This document shows, one piece after another, positions 1-8,174 of a stretch of DNA of 36,063 nt. A program made the translations under genes and the position numbers. Source of the stretch: Candidatus Roizmanbacteria bacterium (GTDB taxonomy: Bacteria; Patescibacteriota; Microgenomatia; UBA1406; GWC2-37-13); NCBI GenBank assembly GCA_016201695.1, contig JACQCK010000007.1, forward strand, positions 1 to 36,063. The letters run 5' to 3'. How positions within the stretch are numbered: the first letter of the stretch is position 1; the number at the start of each line of letters is the position of its first letter. The notes below the pieces were generated by a model. That model had not been told where the DNA came from. It did not search any database and saw nothing but the letters and a program-made list of their open reading frames with translations.

Positions 1-1527
1 AATTTTTTTGTTCCGCAGAAAAAGAGCGGTGAATTTAGGCTGGTGCCTAAGTTTATCGTTTTTGGCCTTATCGGCAGTTTTCTCGTCAATTTAGCCGGCA
101 ACCTCCACACCATCTACCTTTTCACCAAAGGTTACCCCAATGAACATCCTGTCCCTTTTTGGCAGATTCTCTCTAGCTTTAACCCGACTAAATACTGGTA
201 TCCCAACGCTACCCGTTTTATTCCGTTTACTATCCACGAATTTCCCTCTTATTCTTATGTCGTTGCCGACCTTCACGGTCATGTTTTTGATATACCGGTT
301 GTGCTTTTGACTCTTCTTCTTCTTTTTCAGTTTTATACCACCCGCCGACACCACGCCCGCCAACTTTTTGCTACCATAATCGGCTTTGGGTTCCTAACCG
401 CCGTTCATTATATGACCAACGCTTTTGATGGACCGATTTACCTTCTACTTACTCTGACTCTTCTTTTTTCACGTTTCGGACGACAAAAAGCGGTTTTTGG
501 CAAGGCTCTGCTTTTGCTTGGGTCGTTTATTATTTTTTCCTGGCCTTTTTCTTCTCATTTTTCACCGTTCGTTTCGGGTATTGGACTTAACTGTGCTCCC
601 AGTTTGCTTGTTAAACTTCACAAAATCGGGCCGTTTCTTTTTGAAAATGACAAATGCCAGACTTCATCACTTTGGATGCTCGGAGTCTTGTGGGGGTTTT
701 TTTTGCTTTCCTTTATTCTTTACAACGTCGTCCTCTCTTGGAGAGCAAAGGAGCTTTCTTCTCATGAATGGGGCCGGCGTCATTATTACTATCGATTCAT
801 TTATACGCTGTTTCTTTTTGGCATTTTTCTTCTCATTGTTCCCGAGTTCTTTTATATCAAAGACATCTATCCGGCCCACTTTCGGGCCAATACCATGTTC
901 AAATTAGGCTATCAGACATTTATCATGATGGCGCTTGCCTCTACGCTTACCTTTTTTGAAATAAAATCGTTAAAAAAACGCGGACAGTCTCTTTTGTTAA
1001 CCGGTATTTTTTTACCTTTTTTCTTTCTCGTCTCGGTATATCCGCTATTCTCTGTTCCCTCCTACTACGGCTTACTGAAAAAACCGCCCGAGTTACGCGG
1101 CGATCTTTGGCTCAAATCAACTTATCCGGCCGACTACGAAATCATTAAGTACCTCAACACTCATATAAGCGGTCAACCGGTAATCCTTGAAGCCCAAGGC
1201 GACTCGTATACCGACTACGAAAGGATATCGGCCTTTACCGGGCTGCCGACCGTTGCCGGCTGGTGGGTGCACGAATGGTTATGGAGAGGGTCGCCAAATT
1301 ATGTCGGAGAACGTGTCGCTGATGTCTCAACGATTTACGAATCAACTGATCGGTTAAAAACCCGTTCCCTTCTTGCTAAATACCGCATCCGCTATATTAT
1401 TATTTCCGTACTCGAGCGGCAAAAATACACGCAACTCAATATTGGTAAACTTACCGCTCTCGGACCGACTATTTTTACAACAGAGGATGGGACGGGAATG
1501 ATAGTTAAAACCGAAGTAGTGTTTTAA
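1..1527 (+). CDS. DUF2298 (Chlor_Arch_YYY) membrane protein, C-terminal part
   Basis: The frame is open from base 1, so the gene starts upstream of the window and only about the last 509 codons are seen. The protein has many hydrophobic helices, the family-like motif ADLHGHVFDIPVV after the first helix block, FRANTMFKLGYQ in the middle, and a soluble C-terminal part with EAQGDSYTDYERIS followed by TGLPTVAGWWVHEW. These match the DUF2298/YYY family of large integral membrane proteins found in Chloroflexi, archaea and Microgenomates. The family is thought to be glycosyltransferase-like, but its function is unproven. A hairpin terminator follows about 75 bases downstream. An internal GTG at 43 is not needed as a start. 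Confidence 0.85.
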   Translation, partial: NFFVPQKKSGEFRLVPKFIVFGLIGSFLVNLAGNLHTIYLFTKGYPNEHPVPFWQILSSFNPTKYWYPNATRFIPFTIHEFPSYSYVVADLHGHVFDIPVVLLTLLLLFQFYTTRRHHARQLFATIIGFGFLTAVHYMTNAFDGPIYLLLTLTLLFSRFGRQKAVFGKALLLLGSFIIFSWPFSSHFSPFVSGIGLNCAPSLLVKLHKIGPFLFENDKCQTSSLWMLGVLWGFFLLSFILYNVVLSWRAKELSSHEWGRRHYYYRFIYTLFLFGIFLLIVPEFFYIKDIYPAHFRANTMFKLGYQTFIMMALASTLTFFEIKSLKKRGQSLLLTGIFLPFFFLVSVYPLFSVPSYYGLLKKPPELRGDLWLKSTYPADYEIIKYLNTHISGQPVILEAQGDSYTDYERISAFTGLPTVAGWWVHEWLWRGSPNYVGERVADVSTIYESTDRLKTRSLLAKYRIRYIIISVLERQKYTQLNIGKLTALGPTIFTTEDGTGMIVKTEVVF

Positions 1528-1562
1528 CGCTTGGCTTTATGACAATATAAAAAAGTATGACC

Positions 1563-1591
1563 TTGACAAGGCCATTAATATTTGCTATCGT
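1563..1591 (+). promoter_or_regulatory. Possible promoter just before a terminator hairpin
   Basis: TTGACA at 1563-1568 and TATCGT at 1586-1591 are separated by 17 bases. The predicted start near 1598 lies just before the hairpin at 1601, so the product would be a roughly 58-nt hairpin RNA ending in U residues. It could be a chance match near a gene end. Confidence 0.35.
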
Positions 1592-1600
1592 CTAAATTTA

Positions 1601-1655
1601 AGAGCATTACTACTCGTCGTCCCCTTATACGAGCGGTAGTGATGCTCTTTTTTTT
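1601..1655 (+). terminator. Intrinsic terminator, long hairpin
   Basis: The arm starting AGAGCATTACTAC at 1601 pairs with GTAGTGATGCTCT ending at 1648, with one G-U pair. The stem continues through TCGT/ACGA after a short bulge. A run of T follows at 1648-1655. It terminates the DUF2298 gene. It also lies just beyond the stop of the small minus-strand ORF, so it may serve both directions, although the minus-strand tail is only TTAAATTT. Confidence 0.75.
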
Positions 1656-1806
1656 ACAGATGGAAAAGCTTGATCGGAATCCTGATATTCTTCTTCGCTA
1701 ATTCTTCAAATTGAAACGAAACAAATTGGAATAACTCTTTCGGGTGCCGCTTTACGCGAACGTTCTTCGTAAACAGCGACTTTCTACCGTCTTTTTTTTG
1801 CTTCAC
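1654..1806 (-). CDS. Small basic protein of 50 aa, unrecognised
   Basis: This short ORF starts at GTG (1804-1806) and encodes a 50-residue, very basic protein. It begins with an acid-free Lys/Arg stretch (KQKKDGRKS), then TKNVRVKRHPKELFQFVSF, and ends in IPIKLFHL. I do not recognise a family. Support comes from context. A near-consensus promoter (TTGACA, 17 bases, TATATT) sits directly upstream so that the predicted start of transcription falls on the GTG itself, which fits the leaderless pattern elsewhere in the window. The stop abuts the T-run side of a hairpin terminator. The composition suggests a nucleic-acid or ribosome-binding role, but that is a guess. Confidence 0.55.
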   Translation of the reverse strand: MKQKKDGRKSLFTKNVRVKRHPKELFQFVSFQFEELAKKNIRIPIKLFHL

Positions 1807-1812
1807 ATTATA

Positions 1813-1841
1813 AATATAAAACATCCAACACCACTTGTCAA
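1813..1841 (-). promoter_or_regulatory. Promoter of the 50-aa ORF
   Basis: On the minus strand TTGACA (1841-1836) is followed after exactly 17 bases by TATATT (1818-1813). Six bases then separate the -10 box from the GTG start, so the mRNA is predicted to be leaderless. Confidence 0.65.
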
Positions 1842-1977
1842 GACCTATAGAAAAATACGTTAATGCTATAAGACTACCTCTAGTAAATAGATACGAATTT
1901 AGCCTGTTCTGTCGCTGTTTTATTAAACAAAACTATCTTTGTGGATAAGTTGTCGATAAAGACACTCAAGGGTTTTG

Positions 1978-1983
1978 TATAAT
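1978..1983 (+). promoter_or_regulatory. -10 box of the EEP operon
   Basis: TATAAT at 1978-1983 ends seven bases before the ATG at 1991, leaving a leader of about one base. No clear -35 box is seen. Apart from this box and the promoter of the small ORF, 1807-1990 holds nothing I can identify. Confidence 0.55.
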
Positions 1984-1990
1984 ACCTGAT

Positions 1991-2722
1991 ATGAAAATTG
2001 GCCTTATCACCTACAATGTACTCTTCGACAAAGCTTCACTGTCTCTTGACTCTTCACTTAGCCCTTATCGCCCCGATATCCTCTGTTTGCAGGAAGTGGA
2101 GACGAAAGAACAAAGCCTCAACAGAATTACTAATCAACGCTATCGCCTCGCCAACTTTTCCAATTCATTTATCAAGTTCGGAAAAGTATACGGGTTGGCG
2201 ACGTATTACAATCAGGAAATACTGACGTTTGTCTCGTCGGAAACATTTGACCTCCCTCGAAGCGTTATTGAAGGATTGCTCGTCATTTTACGCGGCGGCA
2301 ATAATCCGCGTTCCGTTTTAAAAACAGATTTTAAAGTAAAAGATACGACACAAAAACTGACGGTCTACAATATACATCTTTCCCCCTGGGGCTCAAACGG
2401 GGTACGCATTAAACAGCTGACGGAAACCCTTGACTCGCTTGACCTGACAAAATATAATGATACGGCCATAATCGTCACCGGCGACTTCAACTTTTCCTAC
2501 CGGAGACGAAAACTGGAAGAGATTATCCATAGATACGAGCTCAAAGAAGCCACCGCCAACATTTTTTACACCTTTGAGAGTACTTTTTTAAGGTTTATCC
2601 CCCTGCGCTGGAAGCTCGATTACATTCTCTACAAAAACATTACCTGGCTTACGACCAAAGCTCTTCCGATTCATTTTTCTGATCATTACCCCATTTTTGC
2701 CGAATTTCAACTTACAATATAA
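1991..2722 (+). CDS. Endonuclease/exonuclease/phosphatase family protein
   Basis: The 243-residue protein carries the full EEP (DNase I/exonuclease III-like) signature: TYN near residue 8, LQEVE with metal-binding Glu35, NIHL with His129, GDFN (Asp165, Asn167), LDYI around Asp210, and the terminal SDHYP (Asp231-His232). Members are Mg-dependent phosphodiesterases acting on nucleic acids, sphingomyelin or inositol phosphates, and the substrate here is open. There is no signal peptide or membrane helix, so it is probably cytoplasmic. It is the first gene of a three-gene plus-strand operon. The next start lies one base after its stop, and the -10 box lies immediately before its ATG. Confidence 0.88.
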   Translation: MKIGLITYNVLFDKASLSLDSSLSPYRPDILCLQEVETKEQSLNRITNQRYRLANFSNSFIKFGKVYGLATYYNQEILTFVSSETFDLPRSVIEGLLVILRGGNNPRSVLKTDFKVKDTTQKLTVYNIHLSPWGSNGVRIKQLTETLDSLDLTKYNDTAIIVTGDFNFSYRRRKLEEIIHRYELKEATANIFYTFESTFLRFIPLRWKLDYILYKNITWLTTKALPIHFSDHYPIFAEFQLTI

Positions 2723-2723
2723 T

Positions 2724-3551
2724 ATGCAAGACCAATTTATGCCAACTGGCGGCGGCGACATTTGCTATCAACTGAAAAAAGGAGACAAAACTACGCTTAT
2801 GTTTCTTCATGGAGGCGGCGGCTCAATATCATCATGGGTGCTGATGAAACCGTTCTTTATGAAAATGCCATTTACGCTTGTTTTTATCGATCTTCGTGGG
2901 CACGGAAAATCATTTCGTCCTGATAATTGGCACGACTACACCATGGAGAAACATGCAGACGACCTTTCCCTATTATTTGACCGACTACAGTTGAAACAAG
3001 CATTTCTTATCGGCCACTGTTTGGGTTCAATGGTAGCGGCGACATTTGCGGCCGATTATCCCGAAAAAGTGGCGGCGCTTTTTTTGATTAATCCGGGCTC
3101 CAAAAACAATTCAATTCTTTTTTCCTTTCTACCTGAACTATTTGTCAGTTTAGTCCAACCTTTTACCAGTTTTTTTCTAAACACCCTTGATCCGAAAAAA
3201 GCACAGCGCGCAGTGTACTTCCATCTGAAAGGAAGCGCTGATTTTTCCCTGAAACGTATCTTCGGCTTCATAACCGATGTTAAATATATGGGGTTTACAG
3301 CAGTCTTTAATCAGGCCCGCGCTTTTTTGGAGTGGGACCCTATTAACATATACGAACGCATAAAGTGTCCACTGCTTATTATTGCCGGAAAGCACGATAT
3401 GATTTTTCGCCTCCGTCATACCTTAAAAATGCACGCGCTACTGACTCATGCCAAATTAAAGATTCTCGAAACTAACCACGGTTCCATCATCAACCACCCA
3501 AAAGAAATTGCCTCACAGATATTACAGGTCATTAACGAACGCCTATCATGA
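2724..3551 (+). CDS. Alpha/beta hydrolase with Cys in the nucleophile elbow
   Basis: The start at 2724 is one base after the upstream stop. An earlier in-frame start at 2697 would overlap that gene and is less likely. The 275-residue protein has HGGGG (oxyanion loop, residues 29-33), DLRGHGKS, and the nucleophile elbow GHCLGS with Cys99 where most family members have Ser. It also has an acid loop IIAGKHD and a C-terminal NHGSIINHP that can supply the catalytic His. A Cys nucleophile is known in dienelactone hydrolases and PHA synthases. This protein resembles neither in length or context, so the substrate is unknown. The last four bases overlap the glycosyltransferase start. Confidence 0.85.
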   Translation: MQDQFMPTGGGDICYQLKKGDKTTLMFLHGGGGSISSWVLMKPFFMKMPFTLVFIDLRGHGKSFRPDNWHDYTMEKHADDLSLLFDRLQLKQAFLIGHCLGSMVAATFAADYPEKVAALFLINPGSKNNSILFSFLPELFVSLVQPFTSFFLNTLDPKKAQRAVYFHLKGSADFSLKRIFGFITDVKYMGFTAVFNQARAFLEWDPINIYERIKCPLLIIAGKHDMIFRLRHTLKMHALLTHAKLKILETNHGSIINHPKEIASQILQVINERLS

Positions 3552-4288
3552 TAGATACTCGCATTTCGGTCGTGATACCGGCATATAATGAAGAGAAGCG
3601 TCTTGGCGAATGCTTGTCGCATCTTGCCAAACAACAGGAAAGACCTGACGAAATTATTGTCGTTGACAACGATTCGACCGACGCCACGACTTTAATCGCT
3701 AAAAGTTGCGGAGTCCGGGTGGTCAGGGAAAAACAACGGGGGATGATTTTCGCCAGAAATAGAGGCTTTAATGAAGCATATTTTCCTATCATTGCCCGTA
3801 CTGACGCTGATTGTCTCCCGCCACCCGAATGGATTAAAATAATAAAACATGATTTTGCGACCGGAGATATTGACGGCTTGACCGGCCCGGTGATTTTTTA
3901 TGATCTACCATTTAGGACGGCGATTTTTGATACCCTTTATTTAAATTTTGTCAAACTTCTTCAAAGCAGCAAAGAAACGCTCCAAGGACCAAACATGATC
4001 ATTACCAGATCGATGTGGAAAAGGGTGAAACACGACGTCTGTCTTACCGATAAGCAAGTTCACGAGGACGTTGATTTAGCCATCCACATTTTGGCAGCCC
4101 ATGGTGTAATCAGACGAAATCCGCGCTTAATCATGTGTTCGTCCGGCCGCCGGATAGTCAGTAACCCACAATCATTTTTTGGGGAATATACAATACGCTT
4201 CTTTAATACCTTCCGAATTCATGCGCAAAAAAAGATCAACCGCCCTTCTGCTGACGGAAAAGTGACCGAAGCTCATTTAACGTCGTAG
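3548..4288 (+). CDS. GT2 family glycosyltransferase
   Basis: The 246-residue protein opens with ISVVIPAYNEE and has VVDNDSTDAT, then TDADC (Asp86 and Asp88, the DXD-type metal and nucleotide-sugar site), then HEDVDLA (the ED motif) before the acceptor region. This is the GT-A fold of family 2. No transmembrane segment is obvious, so it probably works at the inner face of the membrane on a lipid-linked or nucleotide sugar. The start overlaps the hydrolase stop (ATGA). The last 53 bases overlap the 3' end of the convergent DNA ligase gene. It ends in TAG. Confidence 0.87.
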   Translation: MIDTRISVVIPAYNEEKRLGECLSHLAKQQERPDEIIVVDNDSTDATTLIAKSCGVRVVREKQRGMIFARNRGFNEAYFPIIARTDADCLPPPEWIKIIKHDFATGDIDGLTGPVIFYDLPFRTAIFDTLYLNFVKLLQSSKETLQGPNMIITRSMWKRVKHDVCLTDKQVHEDVDLAIHILAAHGVIRRNPRLIMCSSGRRIVSNPQSFFGEYTIRFFNTFRIHAQKKINRPSADGKVTEAHLTS

Positions 4289-6026
4289 TCTCTTCTGGCC
4301 GTTTATCATCGCGAAACCGAACCAGTCGCGGAAAACGGAGGGCAAAACCCGGTGTGGCGACCTCAAACGCCGTACCCGATTTAGAAGCTTTTAAGACCCG
4401 CCCGGCCGTATGAATTGAAGAGCGTGTGATCTCGTCGGCCTTAATCTCAACGACGATGTGAGGATCGACCCACGCATCAACTTTCATCATTTTATCTACG
4501 TCGTAGACCGTCGGTTTTTCTGCTTGCTTATATTTTTGCGCACGTTTATACAGTTCCTTCCATTCTTCGTCGGTTAGTCCGGTTCCAATTTTAGACGTAG
4601 TCAGATAACGATCGTTTTTTTGATCATAAACGCCGACTAAGAATGCCCCGATCCCAAAATTGGTCCGTTTGCCTTTGCCTGCATCATACCCCATGATCAA
4701 GCAATCGATGGTATCTTCGATTTTACTTGAATAGCTTTTTTTAAATTTAATCCAGTTCCAACCACGCGCTCCGGCCTGATATACCCCATCCAGTCTCTTG
4801 GCGATAATTCCCTCCAAACCTTTAGCTATGGCGTCTTCAAAAAGCCTGTCGACCTTTTTAGGATCGGAAGTAATTTCAGTCGGCGAGGCCAGCAGTACAT
4901 CGCGATGAGTGTCGCCGTGATTTTTAATGTGTTTGAGAAGCTCTTTACTCCTCTCTTCTAAACGGGTATCGATAAAGCTTTTTCCATTCACATACAACAG
5001 CTCAAAGGGGAAAAGCTTGAGCGGGATTTTTTTGGCTGTTTCTTGAATATCATATTTTCTTTTTCGCTGGACAGTCTCCTGAAATGGCAAAAATGTATTA
5101 GTTGTTTCTTCGTAACCAATAGCTTCGCCTTCTAGAATTATTTCCTCGGCCTTCACCTCGCGCCTGACACCGGCCACAATGTCCGGATACATAAAGGAAA
5201 CGTCTTCAAGATTGCGCGAATAGATGCGTATTTCCTTTGTTTTATGTGAATAATGGATCTGTAAACGAAACCCGTCGTACTTGGGCTCAATAATGCATCT
5301 GCCTATTTGCTTAATAATATCTTCGGCGGTTGAAAGCCGCTCGGCCCGCATCATAAGAATCGGAGTGAACAGTCGGGGAACAATATGCGCCAGGCTTTTT
5401 ACGCCTTCTTTTTTCAATAAGTGGCCGATAAATCCGAGGTCCGGCCTTACGTGGTAGGCTTTTTCAATTTGCCAACGCAGCGACTTGTCGCCGCTTATCA
5501 TCCACGAATAGGCGTCAAGTACGGTCATATCCGAAAAACCGAGGCGCAGCAGCCCTTGCGGAATGCGGACAAGGTAACGGCACGATAAAGAATCGAGTCG
5601 GCGGATAAGATTAGAGAGGATGTTTATTTTTGTCTCCTGTGATCCGTCACCACCGGCAGTCGCCAGCCGGAACAGTTCGTCATATACTTTGAGAATGGTA
5701 AGATCGGTTTCTTCAAACGAGCGGATTTCCTGTTTAAACGCCTCTAATGCTTTTCCCAAATCACCCATTTTTTTGTAACGCCTGACAAATAACCGGTTCT
5801 CTAAAGATAAACCCTGGACGATGCTGCGAATAACCATTTTTTCCGCCATGCCAAAGTTGACCTTCTCATAGAGCGGCACTACTCTTCCTTGCAAAAGGTA
5901 GACTGTTTTATCGATCTCGTCCGCCGCTAATTTTTTGAATAATGAAGCCAACACTCTCGTTATTTCTAGGCGTGAGGTAGTCTTTTCAATTTTTTCGAAA
6001 TAATCGGCGAGTTCTTTAAATTTCAT
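4236..6026 (-). CDS. lig: ATP-dependent DNA ligase, archaeal type
   Basis: At 596 residues this matches the full-length three-domain archaeal/eukaryotic-type ligase. It has a helical DNA-binding domain (about 1-200), an adenylation domain with motif I EPKYDGFR (nucleophile Lys249), YSRN (motif Ia, about 269-272), EGEAIGY (motif III, about 299), EGIIAKR (motif IV, about 405), WIKFKK (motif V, about 425), and a C-terminal OB domain with IGTGLTDEEW. Most bacteria replicate with NAD-dependent LigA, and bacterial ATP ligases are usually shorter LigD or LigC types. This is either transferred or a lineage trait. TATAAT lies 11 bases before the ATG at the end of the Fic gene, which sits 12 bases upstream. 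Confidence 0.93.
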   Translation of the reverse strand: MKFKELADYFEKIEKTTSRLEITRVLASLFKKLAADEIDKTVYLLQGRVVPLYEKVNFGMAEKMVIRSIVQGLSLENRLFVRRYKKMGDLGKALEAFKQEIRSFEETDLTILKVYDELFRLATAGGDGSQETKINILSNLIRRLDSLSCRYLVRIPQGLLRLGFSDMTVLDAYSWMISGDKSLRWQIEKAYHVRPDLGFIGHLLKKEGVKSLAHIVPRLFTPILMMRAERLSTAEDIIKQIGRCIIEPKYDGFRLQIHYSHKTKEIRIYSRNLEDVSFMYPDIVAGVRREVKAEEIILEGEAIGYEETTNTFLPFQETVQRKRKYDIQETAKKIPLKLFPFELLYVNGKSFIDTRLEERSKELLKHIKNHGDTHRDVLLASPTEITSDPKKVDRLFEDAIAKGLEGIIAKRLDGVYQAGARGWNWIKFKKSYSSKIEDTIDCLIMGYDAGKGKRTNFGIGAFLVGVYDQKNDRYLTTSKIGTGLTDEEWKELYKRAQKYKQAEKPTVYDVDKMMKVDAWVDPHIVVEIKADEITRSSIHTAGRVLKASKSGTAFEVATPGFALRFPRLVRFRDDKRPEETTTLNELRSLFRQQKGG

Positions 6027-6038
6027 TCAGCTTGTAAA

Positions 6039-7082
6039 TTATACCACTACGTAGCGCGCTGCTTTGGTGCTTCCGACTTTTTTAAGAAGCTGTTTTTTAA
6101 TCAGATCCTGAATGTCACGAAGCACCGTGTCTTCCGATATCGTCGGAAAAACGGTCGTAAACGATTGATTTTGCAAGTAACCTATTTCTTGAATATACTC
6201 GATGATTTTCATTTGTCGTTCCGTCAGATAGATCTGCTGCCCGCCGAACTTATTTTTCATTTTGACGTCTTTTGATAACCGCAAAATTTTTTCCTTGATG
6301 CGTTCAAACTCCGCGGCCGCTCCGAAGGTAAAGTACTCTAACCAGGCGGTCATATTGCCCGCCGAAGCTTTTTGTAAATTTTCATAATAGGTGACGGCAT
6401 CCCGATCATAATACTCTTCGAGCGAAAAAAATCGTCTGATGTCATACCCGCCAAGAAAGAGAATTAGAGTCGCCATTACCCGGGCGACCCGACCGTTACC
6501 GTCAATAAAAGGATGAATACGGACAAGCTCATGGTGGACAACCCCCGCTTTAAGAACCGGGTGTATTTCTTCACCGGTCTCCCTATTTAACCAATAAACA
6601 AACTCTTTCATGAGAAAAGGGATCTCGATCGGCGGGGGCGGCCGGAAGGTAATCTCGCCGTTTTGGGAATTACGGACGACTACCTGTTTCAGACGGTACT
6701 CTCCCGCTTCATTGTCCGGAAGAATTTTTAAGACAATAATTTTATGCAGCTTTTTGATAAGCGGTTCAGCAATCCTATCTATCTGTTTTCGCGCCTCTTC
6801 CTCAATATATTCGATAACGTGTCGATAGTTAATGATCTCTTGGATATCGCGCGGCCGACCAACAATTTCTTTACCCGACAGAACGTCTTTGGCCTCTTCT
6901 TTATGAAGTTGGTTGCCTTCGATATGAGTGCCGTGATAGACCGCCCGCACAATCGCGTCCTCCTTAAACTGCTTTTCCCACAGGGGAAGAAGCGGCGAAT
7001 GCCTAATGACCTCAACTGCGGCTTCGATTTTGGAAATGTTGATCAGTATTTTATTGCTGATAGAATAGGCGGGCGAAAACAT
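6039..7082 (-). CDS. Fic family protein with C-terminal winged helix
   Basis: The 347-residue protein has the complete Fic active-site motif HPFIDGNGRVAR (residues 190-201, catalytic His190), typical of AMP-transferring enzymes that modify protein hydroxyls. Near the N terminus GTHIEGNQL (about 51-59) resembles the inhibitory helix of class II Fic proteins, but the first Ser/Thr of the usual motif is Gly. The last 65 residues form a winged-helix-like domain (LTERQMKIIEYI onwards, ending RYVVV), a common arrangement in bacterial Fic regulators that bind DNA. No toxin-antitoxin partner is adjacent. TATAAT at 7090-7095 ends seven bases before the ATG. Confidence 0.92.
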   Translation of the reverse strand: MFSPAYSISNKILINISKIEAAVEVIRHSPLLPLWEKQFKEDAIVRAVYHGTHIEGNQLHKEEAKDVLSGKEIVGRPRDIQEIINYRHVIEYIEEEARKQIDRIAEPLIKKLHKIIVLKILPDNEAGEYRLKQVVVRNSQNGEITFRPPPPIEIPFLMKEFVYWLNRETGEEIHPVLKAGVVHHELVRIHPFIDGNGRVARVMATLILFLGGYDIRRFFSLEEYYDRDAVTYYENLQKASAGNMTAWLEYFTFGAAAEFERIKEKILRLSKDVKMKNKFGGQQIYLTERQMKIIEYIQEIGYLQNQSFTTVFPTISEDTVLRDIQDLIKKQLLKKVGSTKAARYVVV

Positions 7083-7089
7083 AAGAATT

Positions 7090-7095
7090 ATTATA
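7090..7095 (-). promoter_or_regulatory. -10 box of the Fic gene
   Basis: TATAAT on the minus strand, with seven bases to the ATG at 7082 and no Shine-Dalgarno sequence. A near-leaderless mRNA is predicted. Confidence 0.5.
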
Positions 7096-7106
7096 GCAAA
7101 CGTTTT

Positions 7107-7796
7107 TTATCGGCCGAAGCGGCGCTTCCTTTTTTGATATTCCTTGATACAGGCGGTTAAGTCGTCTGGGGAAAAGTCGGGAAACAACTTCTTGCTAAAC
7201 AGGAATTCGGCGTAGGCCGACTGCCAGGACATAAATCCGGACAGTCTCATTTCGTTGCTCGTGCGGATAATGAGATCAGGATTAGGATGTGGTAACGCCT
7301 TTGTATCTAAAAACGAGTTAAAATTTTTTTCATCGACCTGGCCGTCAATTTTTCTTATCTGGTGAACGGCCCGAAGAATTTCGTCGTGTCCGCCATAGTC
7401 CAGAGCCAACACTAAATAATACCGCGAAAATCCTTTTGTCTTATTTTCAATATCCGCGATCCTTGACCGCAGCCGAGCCGAGATACGGTCTTTTCGCCCG
7501 ATATGAATAATTCGTATTTCATTTTTGCGCGCCTCTTTAAAAAAACGATTGATCATCGTGTAAAAAAGACGCATCAGATTTTCAACTTCAGTTTTGTCTC
7601 GCTTCCAGTTTTCCGTCGAAAAAGCCCAGAAGGTCAGCGTACGGATACCAAGCTCGCGCGATTTCTTTACAATTTCAAGCGCCCGATTGAATCCGCGCCG
7701 ATGACCCTCAAACGCCGGCAGACCATGATGTTTTGCCCATCGTCTATTGCCGTCGGGAATGATGGCAACGTGTAACGGCGTCAGTGAAGTCTTCAC
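7107..7796 (-). CDS. uppS: Isoprenyl (undecaprenyl) diphosphate synthase
   Basis: The 229-residue protein is a cis-prenyltransferase. It has HVAIIPDGNRRWA (Asp15 for Mg-diphosphate binding), FEGHRRGFN, TFWAFSTENW, the C-terminal RTSNEMRLSGFM and the YAEFLFSKKLFPDF block. It condenses isopentenyl diphosphate onto an allylic starter to make the lipid carrier for envelope sugars. The canonical SGE is SNE here. The start is GTG at 7794-7796: a TATAAT box ends exactly six bases before it, and no Shine-Dalgarno is present. The isoprenoid kinase genes lie about 0.8-3 kb away on the same strand. Confidence 0.95.
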   Translation of the reverse strand: MKTSLTPLHVAIIPDGNRRWAKHHGLPAFEGHRRGFNRALEIVKKSRELGIRTLTFWAFSTENWKRDKTEVENLMRLFYTMINRFFKEARKNEIRIIHIGRKDRISARLRSRIADIENKTKGFSRYYLVLALDYGGHDEILRAVHQIRKIDGQVDEKNFNSFLDTKALPHPNPDLIIRTSNEMRLSGFMSWQSAYAEFLFSKKLFPDFSPDDLTACIKEYQKRKRRFGR

Positions 7797-7868
7797 GCCA
7801 CTATTATAACTTATTTGACTTTCCGCCTAAAAGTTGACTTAAAAAAATATTTCTTATAGAATCTTCTT
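7797..7868. promoter_or_regulatory. Divergent leaderless promoters, uppS and VirB2-like pair
   Basis: Minus strand: TATAAT at 7803-7808, six bases from the uppS GTG. Plus strand: TTGACT at 7834-7839, a 17-base spacer, TAGAAT at 7857-7862, and six bases to the ATG at 7869. Both messages are predicted to begin at the start codon. Confidence 0.7.
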
Positions 7869-8174
7869 ATGCTTCGCTATACGGCACTTAATTTTTCTGA
7901 TCCGAATTCTTTTGCCGGCGCCAAATTTGATAGCGTCGGAAAAATCGTCAACCTTCTTTTGCCGCTTGCGATGACCGGATTCTCGTTGGTATTTTTAGCA
8001 ATGTTGCTCTGGGGCGCTTTTATGTGGCTGACGGCGTCTGGCAATCCGGAGAATGTGAAAAAAGCGCAAAAAAATATCACCTTTGCCGTCTTTGGCTTAA
8101 TAGTTATTATTAGCGCCTATCTTATTGTAAAATTATTGGCACTGGTGTTAAACATTTCCAACTTACCCTTATGA
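7869..8174 (+). CDS. Two-helix VirB2/TrbC-like membrane protein, copy 1
   Basis: This 101-residue protein has a polar N terminus and two membrane helices (about 26-55 and 70-95) joined by the loop TASGNPENVKKAQKN. That layout, especially GNPEKVKKAQ between two helices, is typical of small VirB2/TrbC pilin-like proteins abundant in CPR genomes and often linked to type IV secretion or pili. No cleavable signal is clear. It overlaps the next gene by four bases and shares the same core (LLWGAF, then a short loop, then KAQ), so the two are tandem relatives. No VirB4/VirB6 partners are in the window. Confidence 0.65.
   Translation: MLRYTALNFSDPNSFAGAKFDSVGKIVNLLLPLAMTGFSLVFLAMLLWGAFMWLTASGNPENVKKAQKNITFAVFGLIVIISAYLIVKLLALVLNISNLPL

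Noticed and set aside
497-907. 136-residue plus-strand ORF inside the DUF2298 gene
   Set aside because: It overlaps conserved membrane-protein sequence in another frame and reads as Cys/Phe-rich nonsense.
6744-7160. 138-residue ORF antisense to the Fic gene
   Set aside because: A shadow of the Fic and uppS coding strands with no recognisable motif.
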